NCBI GenBank assembly: GCA_029857655.1
Contig: JAOUGR010000146.1
Location: 1 to 5,691 of the forward strand
Length of the DNA: 5,691 nt
Origin: Gammaproteobacteria bacterium
Lineage (GTDB): Bacteria > Pseudomonadota > Gammaproteobacteria > Steroidobacterales > Steroidobacteraceae
Reading direction: 5' to 3'
Shown here: in pieces, positions 1 through 5,691 of the stretch
How positions within the stretch are numbered: the stretch's first letter is position 1
How the letters are laid out: each line of letters begins with the position of its first letter
Notes under the pieces: generated by a model
Told to the model about the DNA's origin: nothing
What the model saw: only the letters and a program-made list of their open reading frames with translations
Databases searched by the model: none
Translations under genes and position numbers: made by a program

Positions 1-296
1 CCGATGCCGATGCCGAACGGAGCATTTACGTAGAAAGGCTGGGCCTCGTCGGCGCTGTCGCAGCCGGCAGTCGGGTAACGCACATGACCGATGCCCGCAT
101 TGCCGGCCAGTATGCGCATGTCGCGCTCGCCGAATACGTCGCGGACCAGGCCATTATCCTTGCGAGAGAACAGCGCGCGATCGTCCATCGTCATGATGCC
201 CGCTGCATCCTGGCCGCGATGCTGCAGGACCGTCAGTGCGTCGTAAATTCTCTGGTTGACCGGACCCGTGCCGACCATGCCGACGATGCCGCACAT
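1..296 (-). CDS. purF: Amidophosphoribosyltransferase PurF, N-terminal part (runs off the left edge)
   Basis: This enzyme catalyses the first committed step of de novo purine synthesis, making 5-phosphoribosylamine from PRPP and glutamine in the cytoplasm. The 98 complete codons visible here encode only the start of the class-II (Ntn) glutamine amidotransferase domain. The protein begins [20 protein letters not shown], and Cys2 would become the N-terminal nucleophile after Met removal. Family motifs follow: [11 protein letters not shown] around residues 24-34, GHVRYPTAG around 70-78 and EAQPFYVN around 84-91. The PRPP-binding phosphoribosyltransferase domain lies outside the window. The ATG is fixed by the obligatory MCGI start and by a good ribosome binding site inside the end of cvpA. 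The cvpA stop is only 4 nt upstream, so the two genes are almost certainly co-transcribed, as in the E. coli cvpA-purF operon. No PurR-type operator is visible next to it. Identification is by motif match and is very secure. Confidence 0.97.
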   Translation of the reverse strand, partial: MCGIVGMVGTGPVNQRIYDALTVLQHRGQDAAGIMTMDDRALFSRKDNGLVRDVFGERDMRILAGNAGIGHVRYPTAGCDSADEAQPFYVNAPFGIGI

Positions 297-300
297 GGCT

Positions 301-813
301 TCAGCTCCCCGGGGTTTTCGCGGCCCGTTCCAGCAAGTCGGCGGCGGCCGGCTCGGCATAGCGTTCGAGCCAGTTGGCGACGGCTTCGGCCACCGTCATG
401 GACTTCGTCTTCTGCCACCAGGGTTCGAGGTCGAGATTGACCGCCCTGCCGCCAATGACCAGAAGCCCGATCACGACGACGGCGCGCATCGCGCCGAACA
501 GGCCCCCGAGCAGCCGATCCATCAATGCAAGACCCGTCGCGCGTTGAAGGAAATACGCTGCAATGGCGCCGGCCAGCGAACCTGTCAGCAGCGTCAGGAA
601 GAGCACGATCGCCCGGCCGGTCCATTCGCGTATGCCGGGCTCCGCGAGCGCGCCACCCAGCCAGGGATAAAGGAGGTAGGAAAAATGCCAGGCCAGCCAC
701 AGTCCGATCAGCCAGGAAAGCAGCGAAATGGCTTCGCGGACAAAACCGCGTATGCAGCCGAATACGAGCGATATCAGCACGATGGCTGCAAAGAGATGAT
801 CAGCGCCATACAT
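301..813 (-). CDS. cvpA: CvpA family inner-membrane protein
   Basis: This is a 170-residue inner-membrane protein of the CvpA (colicin V production) family. In E. coli the gene is the partner of purF. Its molecular activity is not settled; it is linked to colicin V export and envelope stress resistance. Four hydrophobic segments can be read at about residues 5-19, 26-46, 65-89 and 102-122, followed by a hydrophilic tail of about 45 residues. The family signature [15 protein letters not shown] at 21-35 and the [13 protein letters not shown] block at 98-110 match E. coli CvpA closely, and the length is near the E. coli protein. The ATG is preceded by GGAG with a 10-nt spacer, and no better in-frame start is visible upstream. 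Its TGA is 4 nt from purF, and it is the one gene in the block separated from its upstream neighbour (dedD) by a real gap. Confidence 0.95.
   Translation of the reverse strand: MYGADHLFAAIVLISLVFGCIRGFVREAISLLSWLIGLWLAWHFSYLLYPWLGGALAEPGIREWTGRAIVLFLTLLTGSLAGAIAAYFLQRATGLALMDRLLGGLFGAMRAVVVIGLLVIGGRAVNLDLEPWWQKTKSMTVAEAVANWLERYAEPAAADLLERAAKTPGS
305..310 (-). promoter_or_regulatory. Shine-Dalgarno of purF inside the cvpA 3' end
   Basis: On the minus strand the hexamer GGGGAG lies 8 nt before the purF ATG and just ahead of the cvpA stop codon (301-303). It is the strongest purine-rich site near this start. It supports purF translation being initiated independently while still close enough to cvpA for coupling. 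Confidence 0.7.
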
Positions 814-879
814 CGGGCAGTGGCTCCATCGGGGCGAGCGGCATTCTATCCGATCGTTTTGCCATTCGCGGGACGTGTT
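814..879 (-). other. 66-nt dedD-cvpA intergenic leader
   Basis: This is the only noncoding gap of any size in the window. It holds the cvpA ribosome binding site. A TAGAAT hexamer (843-848, minus strand) resembles a -10 box, but no acceptable -35 hexamer lies 16-18 nt upstream. A weak GGCA/TGCC pairing with a 16-nt loop has no following T-run, so it is not a terminator. No convincing promoter, operator or riboswitch is seen. It most likely is transcribed as an operon spacer. Confidence 0.5.
824..827 (-). promoter_or_regulatory. Probable Shine-Dalgarno of cvpA
   Basis: The sequence GGAG on the minus strand lies 10 nt before the cvpA ATG (811-813). The spacing is at the long end of normal. It is the only purine-rich match in the short leader and supports the chosen start. 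Confidence 0.5.
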
Positions 880-1455
880 TCACGGATGCGGCGCGACCAC
901 CGGCTGGAAGCCGTCATTGCGCAGCCGCTCGGCGACGGCGGCGGCTCGCGCGCGATTCTGCTCCGGCCCTACCCTGACCCGGTGCAGCAATTGCCCACCG
1001 GCGCGGTACTCGAGCACGAATGCCGAATAACCGCGCGCGCGCAGTTTCGCAACCAGGCCATCCGCCTTGCTGCGGCTGGAAAATGCGCCCAGCTGCACGG
1101 CCCAGGCCGTTTGCCCGGTCGCTGCCGGCTTTTCCGGTCCGGCGACAGCGGTTGCGGCCTGCGATTCTCGTCCCGCGGTTGCCACAGGTGCCTGCGTTGG
1201 CGGCTCGACCGTCTCTGGCGCAGCGGCCACGGAAACCACCGGCTTGGCCTGGACCATTTCCGGCTCCGGCACCAGTCTCTCGCTCCCGGAAGCCCCCGCC
1301 GCAGCATCCAGCACGATTTCGACGCTCTTGGTTTCGGTGTCAGCAGGCCGGCCTGATGTGCTACCAGGGCCCTTCAATACGGCCGGCACGAGCAACACGA
1401 CGATTCCGACGAGCACCAGCGCACCCACCAGCCGTTCACGAATCCTGACGTCCAT
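880..1455 (-). CDS. dedD: DedD-like SPOR domain cell-division protein
   Basis: This 191-residue protein is a bitopic inner-membrane SPOR protein. SPOR domains bind denuded septal peptidoglycan, and E. coli DedD contributes to cell constriction. The N-terminus MDVRIRERLVGALVLVGIVV resembles E. coli DedD, with a short cytoplasmic basic segment and one membrane helix at about residues 9-28. A Pro/Ala/Val/Glu-rich periplasmic linker (about 30-115) follows. The C-terminal SPOR domain spans about 117-188, with AWAVQLGAFSSRSKADGL at its start and a LHRVRVGPEQNRARAA segment in its second half. The ATG lies inside the end of folC (20-bp overlap). The bases ahead of it are pyrimidine-rich with no recognisable Shine-Dalgarno, which suggests reinitiation by ribosomes finishing folC. 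The name rests on architecture, N-terminal similarity and the folC-dedD-cvpA-purF context, because SPOR domains alone are too divergent to assign orthology. Confidence 0.9.
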   Translation of the reverse strand: MDVRIRERLVGALVLVGIVVLLVPAVLKGPGSTSGRPADTETKSVEIVLDAAAGASGSERLVPEPEMVQAKPVVSVAAAPETVEPPTQAPVATAGRESQAATAVAGPEKPAATGQTAWAVQLGAFSSRSKADGLVAKLRARGYSAFVLEYRAGGQLLHRVRVGPEQNRARAAAVAERLRNDGFQPVVAPHP

Positions 1456-2725
1456 AGCGGTCGAATTGTAGACCGAGATGAATCAGCGCGGGACCGACAG
1501 TATGAAATGAACCGAATACGAGGATGCGATCGCCCGCCCCGCAGTTTGCTGCCGCCAGCGTGCATCCGGCGGCGACACTTTCCGCCGCCGTGACCGGCGC
1601 CCCGGCGCGCGATGCGATTCGGCTTGCGAGTTCCGGCTCCGGCAATGATCGAGGTCCATCGAGTCTGACCGCAATCCACTGCTGCACCGGGATCATGAGC
1701 GCTGCGACGATGCCGTCGATGTCCTTGTCGCCCAGGATGCCGCAAACGGCAACGGTACGGCCGCGAATCTGCCGCGCGACGAGACTCAGAGCCAGGGCGC
1801 GCGCCGCATCCGGGTTGTGGGCGACATCCAGGATCCACTCCGGGTCCTTGCCGAAGACCTGGAACCGCCCGGGCAGCCGCACACGCGCAAGTCCCGAGCG
1901 CACGGCCTCATCCGGAACCAGAATCGCTGGCTCCGCTGCCTCGAGCACCGCAAGCGCGGTCGTGGCATTGGCCAGCTGCATGCTGCCGGCGAGTGCCGGC
2001 AACGGCAGGTCGCGGCGCCGGGAGCCCGGGCCCAGGTAATCCCAGCCATCGGGGCGCTCGATGAAGTCGAAGTCCACGCCGATGCGCTGCAGGCGCGCGC
2101 CGATTTCGGAAACGACGCGCCCCACGCTTTGCGGCATGTTGCGCGCACCAAAAATCGCCGGCCGTTGCGGCCGGAAGATGCCGGCTTTCTCGACGCCGAT
2201 CAGCTCGACGGTGTCACCCAGCCACTCCTGATGATCGAGACCGATCGTGACGACGGCAGCCACGTCGGCATCGAACAGATTGACAGCGTCGAGCCTGCCA
2301 CCCATCCCGACTTCGAGCACCGCCACGTCGATGCGCTCGTGCGCGAAGGCGACAAATGCCGCCAGCGCATTCCACTCGAAGTATGACAGCGACACGTCAC
2401 CGCGAGCCGCGTCGATCCGGTCGAATGCTGCCAGCAGCAGCTCATCCGCGATCTCCGAGCCGCGAATGCGGACACGCTCCTGATAGCGCAGCAGGTGCGG
2501 GGATGTGAAGAGGCCGCACTCGTATCCCGCCGCGCCGAGGATTGCGTCGAGGTAGGCCGCGGCCGATCCCTTGCCGTTGGTCCCGCCGATGGTCAGCACG
2601 GTGGGTGGCCGCGCAAGCGCCAGGCGCCGGAAAACGATGCCGACCCGCTCGAGCCCTGGATCCACCGGTCGCGGATGCGCGACCTGTTGCCATTCCAGCC
2701 AGGCCGCGACGGTATCGAATCGCAC
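1436..2725 (-). CDS. folC: Bifunctional dihydrofolate synthase / folylpolyglutamate synthase
   Basis: FolC adds glutamate to dihydropteroate to form dihydrofolate, then extends the polyglutamate tail of reduced folates, using ATP in the cytoplasm. The 429-residue product is full length for the family. It shows the Mur-ligase-like ATPase P-loop GTNGKGS at 48-54, FTSPHLLRYQERVRIRG at 73-89, LEVGMGGRLDA at 137-147, TIGLDHQEWLG at 160-170 and EKAGIFR at 179-185. The lysine of EKAGI (180) corresponds to the one I recall as carbamylated in E. coli FolC. The C-terminal ligase domain includes LPGRFQ at 284-289, DVAHNPDAAR at 300-309 and FGSFHTVG at 404-411. Translation starts at a GTG 8 nt after the accD stop. 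There is no strong Shine-Dalgarno, so coupling to accD is likely. The start fits the E. coli N-terminus, with GLERVG aligning to its GLERVS. Whether both activities are retained cannot be told from sequence alone, but this lineage normally has the bifunctional enzyme. Confidence 0.97.
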   Translation of the reverse strand: MRFDTVAAWLEWQQVAHPRPVDPGLERVGIVFRRLALARPPTVLTIGGTNGKGSAAAYLDAILGAAGYECGLFTSPHLLRYQERVRIRGSEIADELLLAAFDRIDAARGDVSLSYFEWNALAAFVAFAHERIDVAVLEVGMGGRLDAVNLFDADVAAVVTIGLDHQEWLGDTVELIGVEKAGIFRPQRPAIFGARNMPQSVGRVVSEIGARLQRIGVDFDFIERPDGWDYLGPGSRRRDLPLPALAGSMQLANATTALAVLEAAEPAILVPDEAVRSGLARVRLPGRFQVFGKDPEWILDVAHNPDAARALALSLVARQIRGRTVAVCGILGDKDIDGIVAALMIPVQQWIAVRLDGPRSLPEPELASRIASRAGAPVTAAESVAAGCTLAAANCGAGDRILVFGSFHTVGPALIHLGLQFDRYGRQDS

Positions 2726-2733
2726 GCGTCTGG

Positions 2734-3597
2734 CTAGCCGGAGACCGGCGGACGACGCTGGAACATGCGCAGCAGGCCCGCGATGCGGTCACGCTGGTCG
2801 CGCCGATCCAGGATCATGTCGACCGCGCCGTGCTCCAGCAGGAATTCGCTGCGCTGAAAGCCCTCCGGCAGCGTCTCGCGGACCGTCTGCTGGATCACGC
2901 GCGGGCCCGCAAAGCCGATCAGGGCGCGCGGCTCGGCGATATTGACGTCGCCCAGCATCGCAAGGCTCGCCGAGACGCCGCCTGTGGTTGGGTCGGTCTG
3001 CACCGACACGAATGGCAGGCAATGCCGCGCCAGGGCCGCCAGCGAGGCACTCGTTTTCGCCATCTGCAGGAGCGACAACAGGCCCTCCTGCATGCGCGCG
3101 CCGCCGCTCGCCGAGAAACAGACGACCGGCATGCGGTTTTCGATCGCGTGCTCGACACCGCGCACAAAGCGTTCACCGACCACCGAACCCATCGACCCGC
3201 CCATGAAGGCAAACTCGAAGGCGCAGGCGACGATCTCGATACCATCCAGAGTGCCCGCCATCACGACCAGCGCATCGCCTTCGCCGATCGTCTTTTGCGC
3301 GGCAGTCAGGCGGTCGCGATAGCGCTTGCTGTCGCGGAAGCGCAGTGGATCCTCGGGCAGCACGCCGGCGCCGATTTCGGTCACGGTGTCGGGGTCCAGG
3401 AACCGCGTCAGGCGGTCACGCGCACCGACACGCATGTGATGGGCGCACTTCGGGCAGACTTGGAGATTGCGTTCCACCTCGGGCCGGTAAAGCACGGAGT
3501 CGCAGGCCGGGCACTTCATCCACAGGCCTTCCGGAACGGAGCGCGTGCGCCGTTCGGTCTTGATGCGCGATGGGATGATTTTCTCGAACCAGGTCAC
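2734..3597 (-). CDS. accD: Acetyl-CoA carboxylase carboxyltransferase subunit beta
   Basis: AccD pairs with AccA to form the carboxyltransferase that moves CO2 from biotinyl-AccB to acetyl-CoA, giving malonyl-CoA for fatty-acid synthesis. The 287-residue protein carries the four-cysteine zinc ribbon CPAC...CPKC (Cys29, 32, 48, 51), the [11 protein letters not shown] segment at 87-97, [20 protein letters not shown] at 127-146 and [12 protein letters not shown] at 161-172. It also has [11 protein letters not shown] at 201-211 and [15 protein letters not shown] at 227-241. I place the start at a GTG (3595-3597) rather than the ATG at 3634-3636. Residue alignment to E. coli AccD (MSWIERI versus VTWFEKI) and a GAGGA ribosome binding site 5 nt upstream support the GTG. 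This gives a GTGA overlap with the truA stop. The C-terminus ends at about residue 287, shorter than the acidic/proline tail of E. coli AccD (304), which is not catalytic. The stop codon is TAG. Confidence 0.97.
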   Translation of the reverse strand: MTWFEKIIPSRIKTERRTRSVPEGLWMKCPACDSVLYRPEVERNLQVCPKCAHHMRVGARDRLTRFLDPDTVTEIGAGVLPEDPLRFRDSKRYRDRLTAAQKTIGEGDALVVMAGTLDGIEIVACAFEFAFMGGSMGSVVGERFVRGVEHAIENRMPVVCFSASGGARMQEGLLSLLQMAKTSASLAALARHCLPFVSVQTDPTTGGVSASLAMLGDVNIAEPRALIGFAGPRVIQQTVRETLPEGFQRSEFLLEHGAVDMILDRRDQRDRIAGLLRMFQRRPPVSG

Positions 3598-4421
3598 GCC
3601 GGTCCTCGCTGGCTCTGGCCGGCGATCATAGCCCATGGCTGCAGGGGCACAAATTCGGGTATGCCGAGGGCCGGCGGATAGCGCACGCGTTCCAGGTACA
3701 GGCCGTGGGCCGGTGCGGTAATGCCCGCACGCGCCCGCTCACCGCTCGCCAGCACCTCGCCAACCCATGAAGGCCGCTGCTCGCCCGTGCCGACCGGCAC
3801 CAGCGTGCCCACGATATTCCGGACCATGTGATGCAGGAATGCATTGGCCGTGACCTCGATCGTCACGAGTTCCCCGTCGGAATGGACGCTGATCGAGTCG
3901 ATCCGGCGCCGGGTCGTCTTCGACTGGCACTCGGCCGCACGAAAAGCCGAGAAGTCATGCTCGCCGACCAGTTGCTGGGCGGCCTGGTGCATTGCCGCGG
4001 CATCCAAAGGGCTCCGCAGCCACCAGACACGTTCGCGCAGCAAGGCGGGCCGCGTGGCGCGCTGCAGCAGGCAGTAGCGATAGCTGCGCGCAACTGCGGA
4101 ATGCCGGGCGTGAAATTCCGGGTCGACGTCGACGGCCCAGAGTACCGCGATTTCCGGCGGCAACTCGGCGTTGGCGCCGAGTACCCAGCCGCGCATCGGG
4201 CGGTCAGAGGTGGTGTCGAAGTGGGCGACCTGGCCGCTCGCATGGACCGCAGCGTCGGTGCGGCCGGCGCAGGTGGCCTCGACGGGGTGATCTGCGACGC
4301 TTCCCAGAGCGCGCTGGACGTGGCCCTGGATCGTCGCAAGGCCGGGCTGCAGCTGCCAGCCGGCAAAGCGTGCGCCGTCGTATTCCAGGCCGACGGCGAG
4401 GCGCCAGCGCGCTGCGCTCAC
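3594..4421 (-). CDS. truA: tRNA pseudouridine(38-40) synthase TruA
   Basis: TruA isomerises uridines 38, 39 and 40 in the anticodon stem-loop of many tRNAs. The 275-residue product is of normal length. [12 protein letters not shown] at 12-23 is the conserved N-terminal motif. The catalytic aspartate is Asp56 in [20 protein letters not shown] (51-70). [14 protein letters not shown] at 103-116 contains the conserved tyrosine of the active site. [15 protein letters not shown] at 155-169 and [13 protein letters not shown] at 195-207 complete the signature. The start is a GTG overlapping the fimV stop in GTGA. No ATG or GTG is in frame in the 45 nt or so upstream, and there is no strong Shine-Dalgarno, so translation probably depends on ribosomes finishing fimV. 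At its other end it overlaps accD in a second GTGA. No trp gene lies between truA and accD, unlike many relatives. Codon use and base composition look like the neighbours. Confidence 0.97.
   Translation of the reverse strand: MSAARWRLAVGLEYDGARFAGWQLQPGLATIQGHVQRALGSVADHPVEATCAGRTDAAVHASGQVAHFDTTSDRPMRGWVLGANAELPPEIAVLWAVDVDPEFHARHSAVARSYRYCLLQRATRPALLRERVWWLRSPLDAAAMHQAAQQLVGEHDFSAFRAAECQSKTTRRRIDSISVHSDGELVTIEVTANAFLHHMVRNIVGTLVPVGTGEQRPSWVGEVLASGERARAGITAPAHGLYLERVRYPPALGIPEFVPLQPWAMIAGQSQRGPA
3603..3607 (-). promoter_or_regulatory. Shine-Dalgarno that fixes the accD GTG start
   Basis: GAGGA on the minus strand sits 5 nt before the GTG at 3595-3597, inside the last codons of truA. It is the clearest ribosome binding site in the window and decides between this GTG and an in-frame ATG 39 nt upstream, which has no such site. 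Confidence 0.8.
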
Positions 4422-5691
4422 GCCCCCGGCAGCGAGTCGATCAGCCGGCGTGCTTCCTGCTTCTGCGAGGCGCTGCCCTCGGACAGAACTTCCTGCAGGA
4501 TGTTGCGGGCTCCGTCCGGGTCGCCCATGTCCATGTACGCCCGCGCCAGGTCGAGCTTGGTTCCGACCTCGCTCATCGTGACGGGCTCGAGATCGGACAG
4601 TTGCGGCAGCTCCGCAGTGGAAAGGCGCGTAGTCGCCGTCATGGTCGAGGCGTCGGCCTCATCGGAGGCGCTTCCAACGTCCAGATCGACGCCCGCTGAA
4701 ACACCGACATCCATCGAATCCAGCAGCGCCGTGCGATCCGCATCCGTAATCCGCGAAATACCGGTGGCGTCGGTTCCGCCGCCGGTCTTCGGCATCAGGC
4801 GCGTGCTCTCGTCGCGCGGCGCGACGCGGGTCGTCTCATCGACGTGCGTTGCCTGGACCGTAGCATCATCCTGCAGGTCGAAGTCGTCTTCGAAATTGCC
4901 GACATCGAGGCCCAGTTCGTCGATCGGCATCTCGGCCGTCGCATCCGAGGATATCCCGCCCGTATGCATCTTTCCGCCGATGTGTTCACGCACCGTATTG
5001 TCGCCGCGCATCCGCAATGCCGGGGTTTCCACGGTCGGGGATTCCGAGGACGGCAGCTCAAGCGTCGGCATCTCCACCGTGCCGCCGCCCTGGTGCGGGG
5101 GAATTTTCTGTGTGACACCGAGGGACGCCGGACCTTCATCCAGGTTGAACTCGAGGAGCTCGCGTTCACCCGTGACCGAATCGTTGTCGCTGGCCGCCAG
5201 CACCTGGCCCAGATCGAGGTCAATGCCTTCGTCGCCGCCCGGTGCCGACAGCAGGTCGAGGTCCACGCGGTTTTCGCCGCCTTCGAGGCTGAGATCGACA
5301 CCGGAGGACGCCATGCCACCGGCAAACATCGTTTCGTCGGGCGCGAGCTGCCGGCCCATGATCACGATGCGGTCCCAGTCGCCACCCGCGCCAAGCGACT
5401 TGCGCAGGTCGCGCGCGACCGCGAGGAATGCCTGAGCGTCCCCGGCCACGAAATGAATTTCCGCGAGTTTCAGCTTGAGGTCATTGCGGTCGGGCGATTG
5501 CTTCAGCGCCATCTTGACCAGGTCGCAGGCCTGGTCGTAAAGGCCATAGGCCATGTGGAAATCGGCCTCAGCCAGCGGGTCGGCCTGATCCAGGTCGAGC
5601 GCAGCTTCGGTGCTGATCGTTTCTTCCTGGCTGACCGCCGGCGCCTGGCGCACTGCTTCAGGCATCGGTCGCGCAATGGGACGCGGCCGCT
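4418..5691 (-). CDS. fimV: FimV/HubP-family polar organiser, C-terminal cytoplasmic part (runs off the right edge)
   Basis: FimV/HubP proteins are inner-membrane proteins with a periplasmic LysM part and a long acidic cytoplasmic part. They organise the cell pole and are needed for type IV pilus function and twitching. Here 423 codons of the 3' end are present, and the frame stays open to the window edge. An internal Met at 5663-5665 is not the start; residues below count from it. A pair of TPR-like helical repeats lies at about 32-90 (AEADFHMAYGLYDQACDLVK, then LAEIHFVAGDAQAFLAVARD), followed by WDRIVIMGRQLAPDETMF at 97-114. A low-complexity acidic linker covers about 118-365, rich in Asp, Glu, Thr and Gly, with recurring xDLDL and TVExP motifs. 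The conserved FimV C-terminal domain, TKLDLARAYMDMGDPDGARN and on to [15 protein letters not shown], spans 369-415. The LysM domain and membrane helix must lie upstream. Its TGA overlaps the truA GTG. The family call is secure from both conserved blocks plus the context. Confidence 0.93.
   Translation of the reverse strand, partial: RPRPIARPMPEAVRQAPAVSQEETISTEAALDLDQADPLAEADFHMAYGLYDQACDLVKMALKQSPDRNDLKLKLAEIHFVAGDAQAFLAVARDLRKSLGAGGDWDRIVIMGRQLAPDETMFAGGMASSGVDLSLEGGENRVDLDLLSAPGGDEGIDLDLGQVLAASDNDSVTGERELLEFNLDEGPASLGVTQKIPPHQGGGTVEMPTLELPSSESPTVETPALRMRGDNTVREHIGGKMHTGGISSDATAEMPIDELGLDVGNFEDDFDLQDDATVQATHVDETTRVAPRDESTRLMPKTGGGTDATGISRITDADRTALLDSMDVGVSAGVDLDVGSASDEADASTMTATTRLSTAELPQLSDLEPVTMSEVGTKLDLARAYMDMGDPDGARNILQEVLSEGSASQKQEARRLIDSLPGA

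Noticed and set aside
1..14. Tandem ccgatg repeat at the left edge
   Set aside because: It encodes the Gly-Ile-Gly-Ile stretch of PurF and is explained by coding sequence.
843..848. TAGAAT as a -10 promoter box for cvpA-purF
   Set aside because: The hexamers 16-18 nt upstream are GC-rich and unlike TTGACA, so the match is likely chance.
840..863. GGCA...TGCC inverted repeat as a terminator after dedD
   Set aside because: The stem is only about 4 bp with a 16-nt loop and no T-run follows on the minus strand.
256..1356. Plus-strand open frame of 366 codons opposite cvpA and dedD
   Set aside because: It is a shadow of the minus-strand genes and crosses the dedD-cvpA gap with no ribosome binding site or recognisable domain.
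3598..3636. Upstream ATG that would add 13 residues to AccD
   Set aside because: The extra residues ([13 protein letters not shown]) have no counterpart in E. coli AccD, no Shine-Dalgarno precedes the ATG, and the GTG at 3595-3597 has a well-placed GAGGA.
2542..3681. Plus-strand open frame of 379 codons opposite accD and the start of folC
   Set aside because: AccD and FolC motifs on the minus strand fully explain the coding signal; the plus-strand product has no family features.
4242..4271. TruA active-site motif reads GRTDAAVH rather than the common GRTDAGVH
   Set aside because: The catalytic Asp and flanking Arg/Thr are intact, and Ala at this position is, as I recall, found in other gammaproteobacterial TruA proteins, so it is not a sign of inactivation.
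3828..5435. Long plus-strand open frame of 535 codons opposite fimV and truA
   Set aside because: It is antisense to two clearly conserved genes. Its product is a Ser/Arg/Pro-rich composition typical of high-GC mirror frames and shows no recognisable domain.

Overview
The window is a compact, single-strand gene block from a high-GC gammaproteobacterium. All seven genes lie on the minus strand, so transcription runs from the right edge to the left edge: fimV (3' part), truA, accD, folC, dedD, cvpA, purF (5' part). The order accD-folC-dedD-cvpA-purF is a classic gammaproteobacterial arrangement. A FimV/HubP-family gene directly ahead of truA is the arrangement I know from pseudomonads and xanthomonads rather than enterics. 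The FimV C-terminal end (SEVGTKLDLARAYMDMGDPDG, then [15 protein letters not shown]) looks xanthomonad- or Chromatiales-like to me, but this is a recollection-based, low-confidence placement.

Right part (4418-5691): the cytoplasmic half of FimV, with a TPR-like pair, a long acidic linker and the conserved C-terminal FimV domain. Middle (2734-4421): truA (tRNA pseudouridine 38-40 synthase) and accD (acetyl-CoA carboxyltransferase beta subunit). Left-middle (880-2725): folC (dihydrofolate/folylpolyglutamate synthase) and the SPOR-domain gene dedD. Left (1-813): cvpA and the first 98 codons of purF.

Packing is very tight. fimV/truA and truA/accD each share a 4-bp GTGA stop/start overlap. accD and folC are 8 nt apart, folC and dedD overlap by 20 bp, and cvpA and purF are 4 nt apart. 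The only real intergenic gap is 66 nt between dedD and cvpA. I saw no convincing internal promoter or terminator, so the block probably behaves as one operon with extensive translational coupling. The products serve polar/pilus organisation (FimV), tRNA modification (TruA), fatty-acid synthesis (AccD), folate (FolC), septal envelope work (DedD) and purine synthesis (CvpA-PurF). Folate one-carbon units feed the purine pathway that PurF starts.

I found no RNA genes, mobile elements, CRISPR arrays or undescribed system. The most notable points are the direct truA-accD junction without the trp genes that often sit there, the repeated GTGA couplings and the short repeated motifs in the FimV linker.
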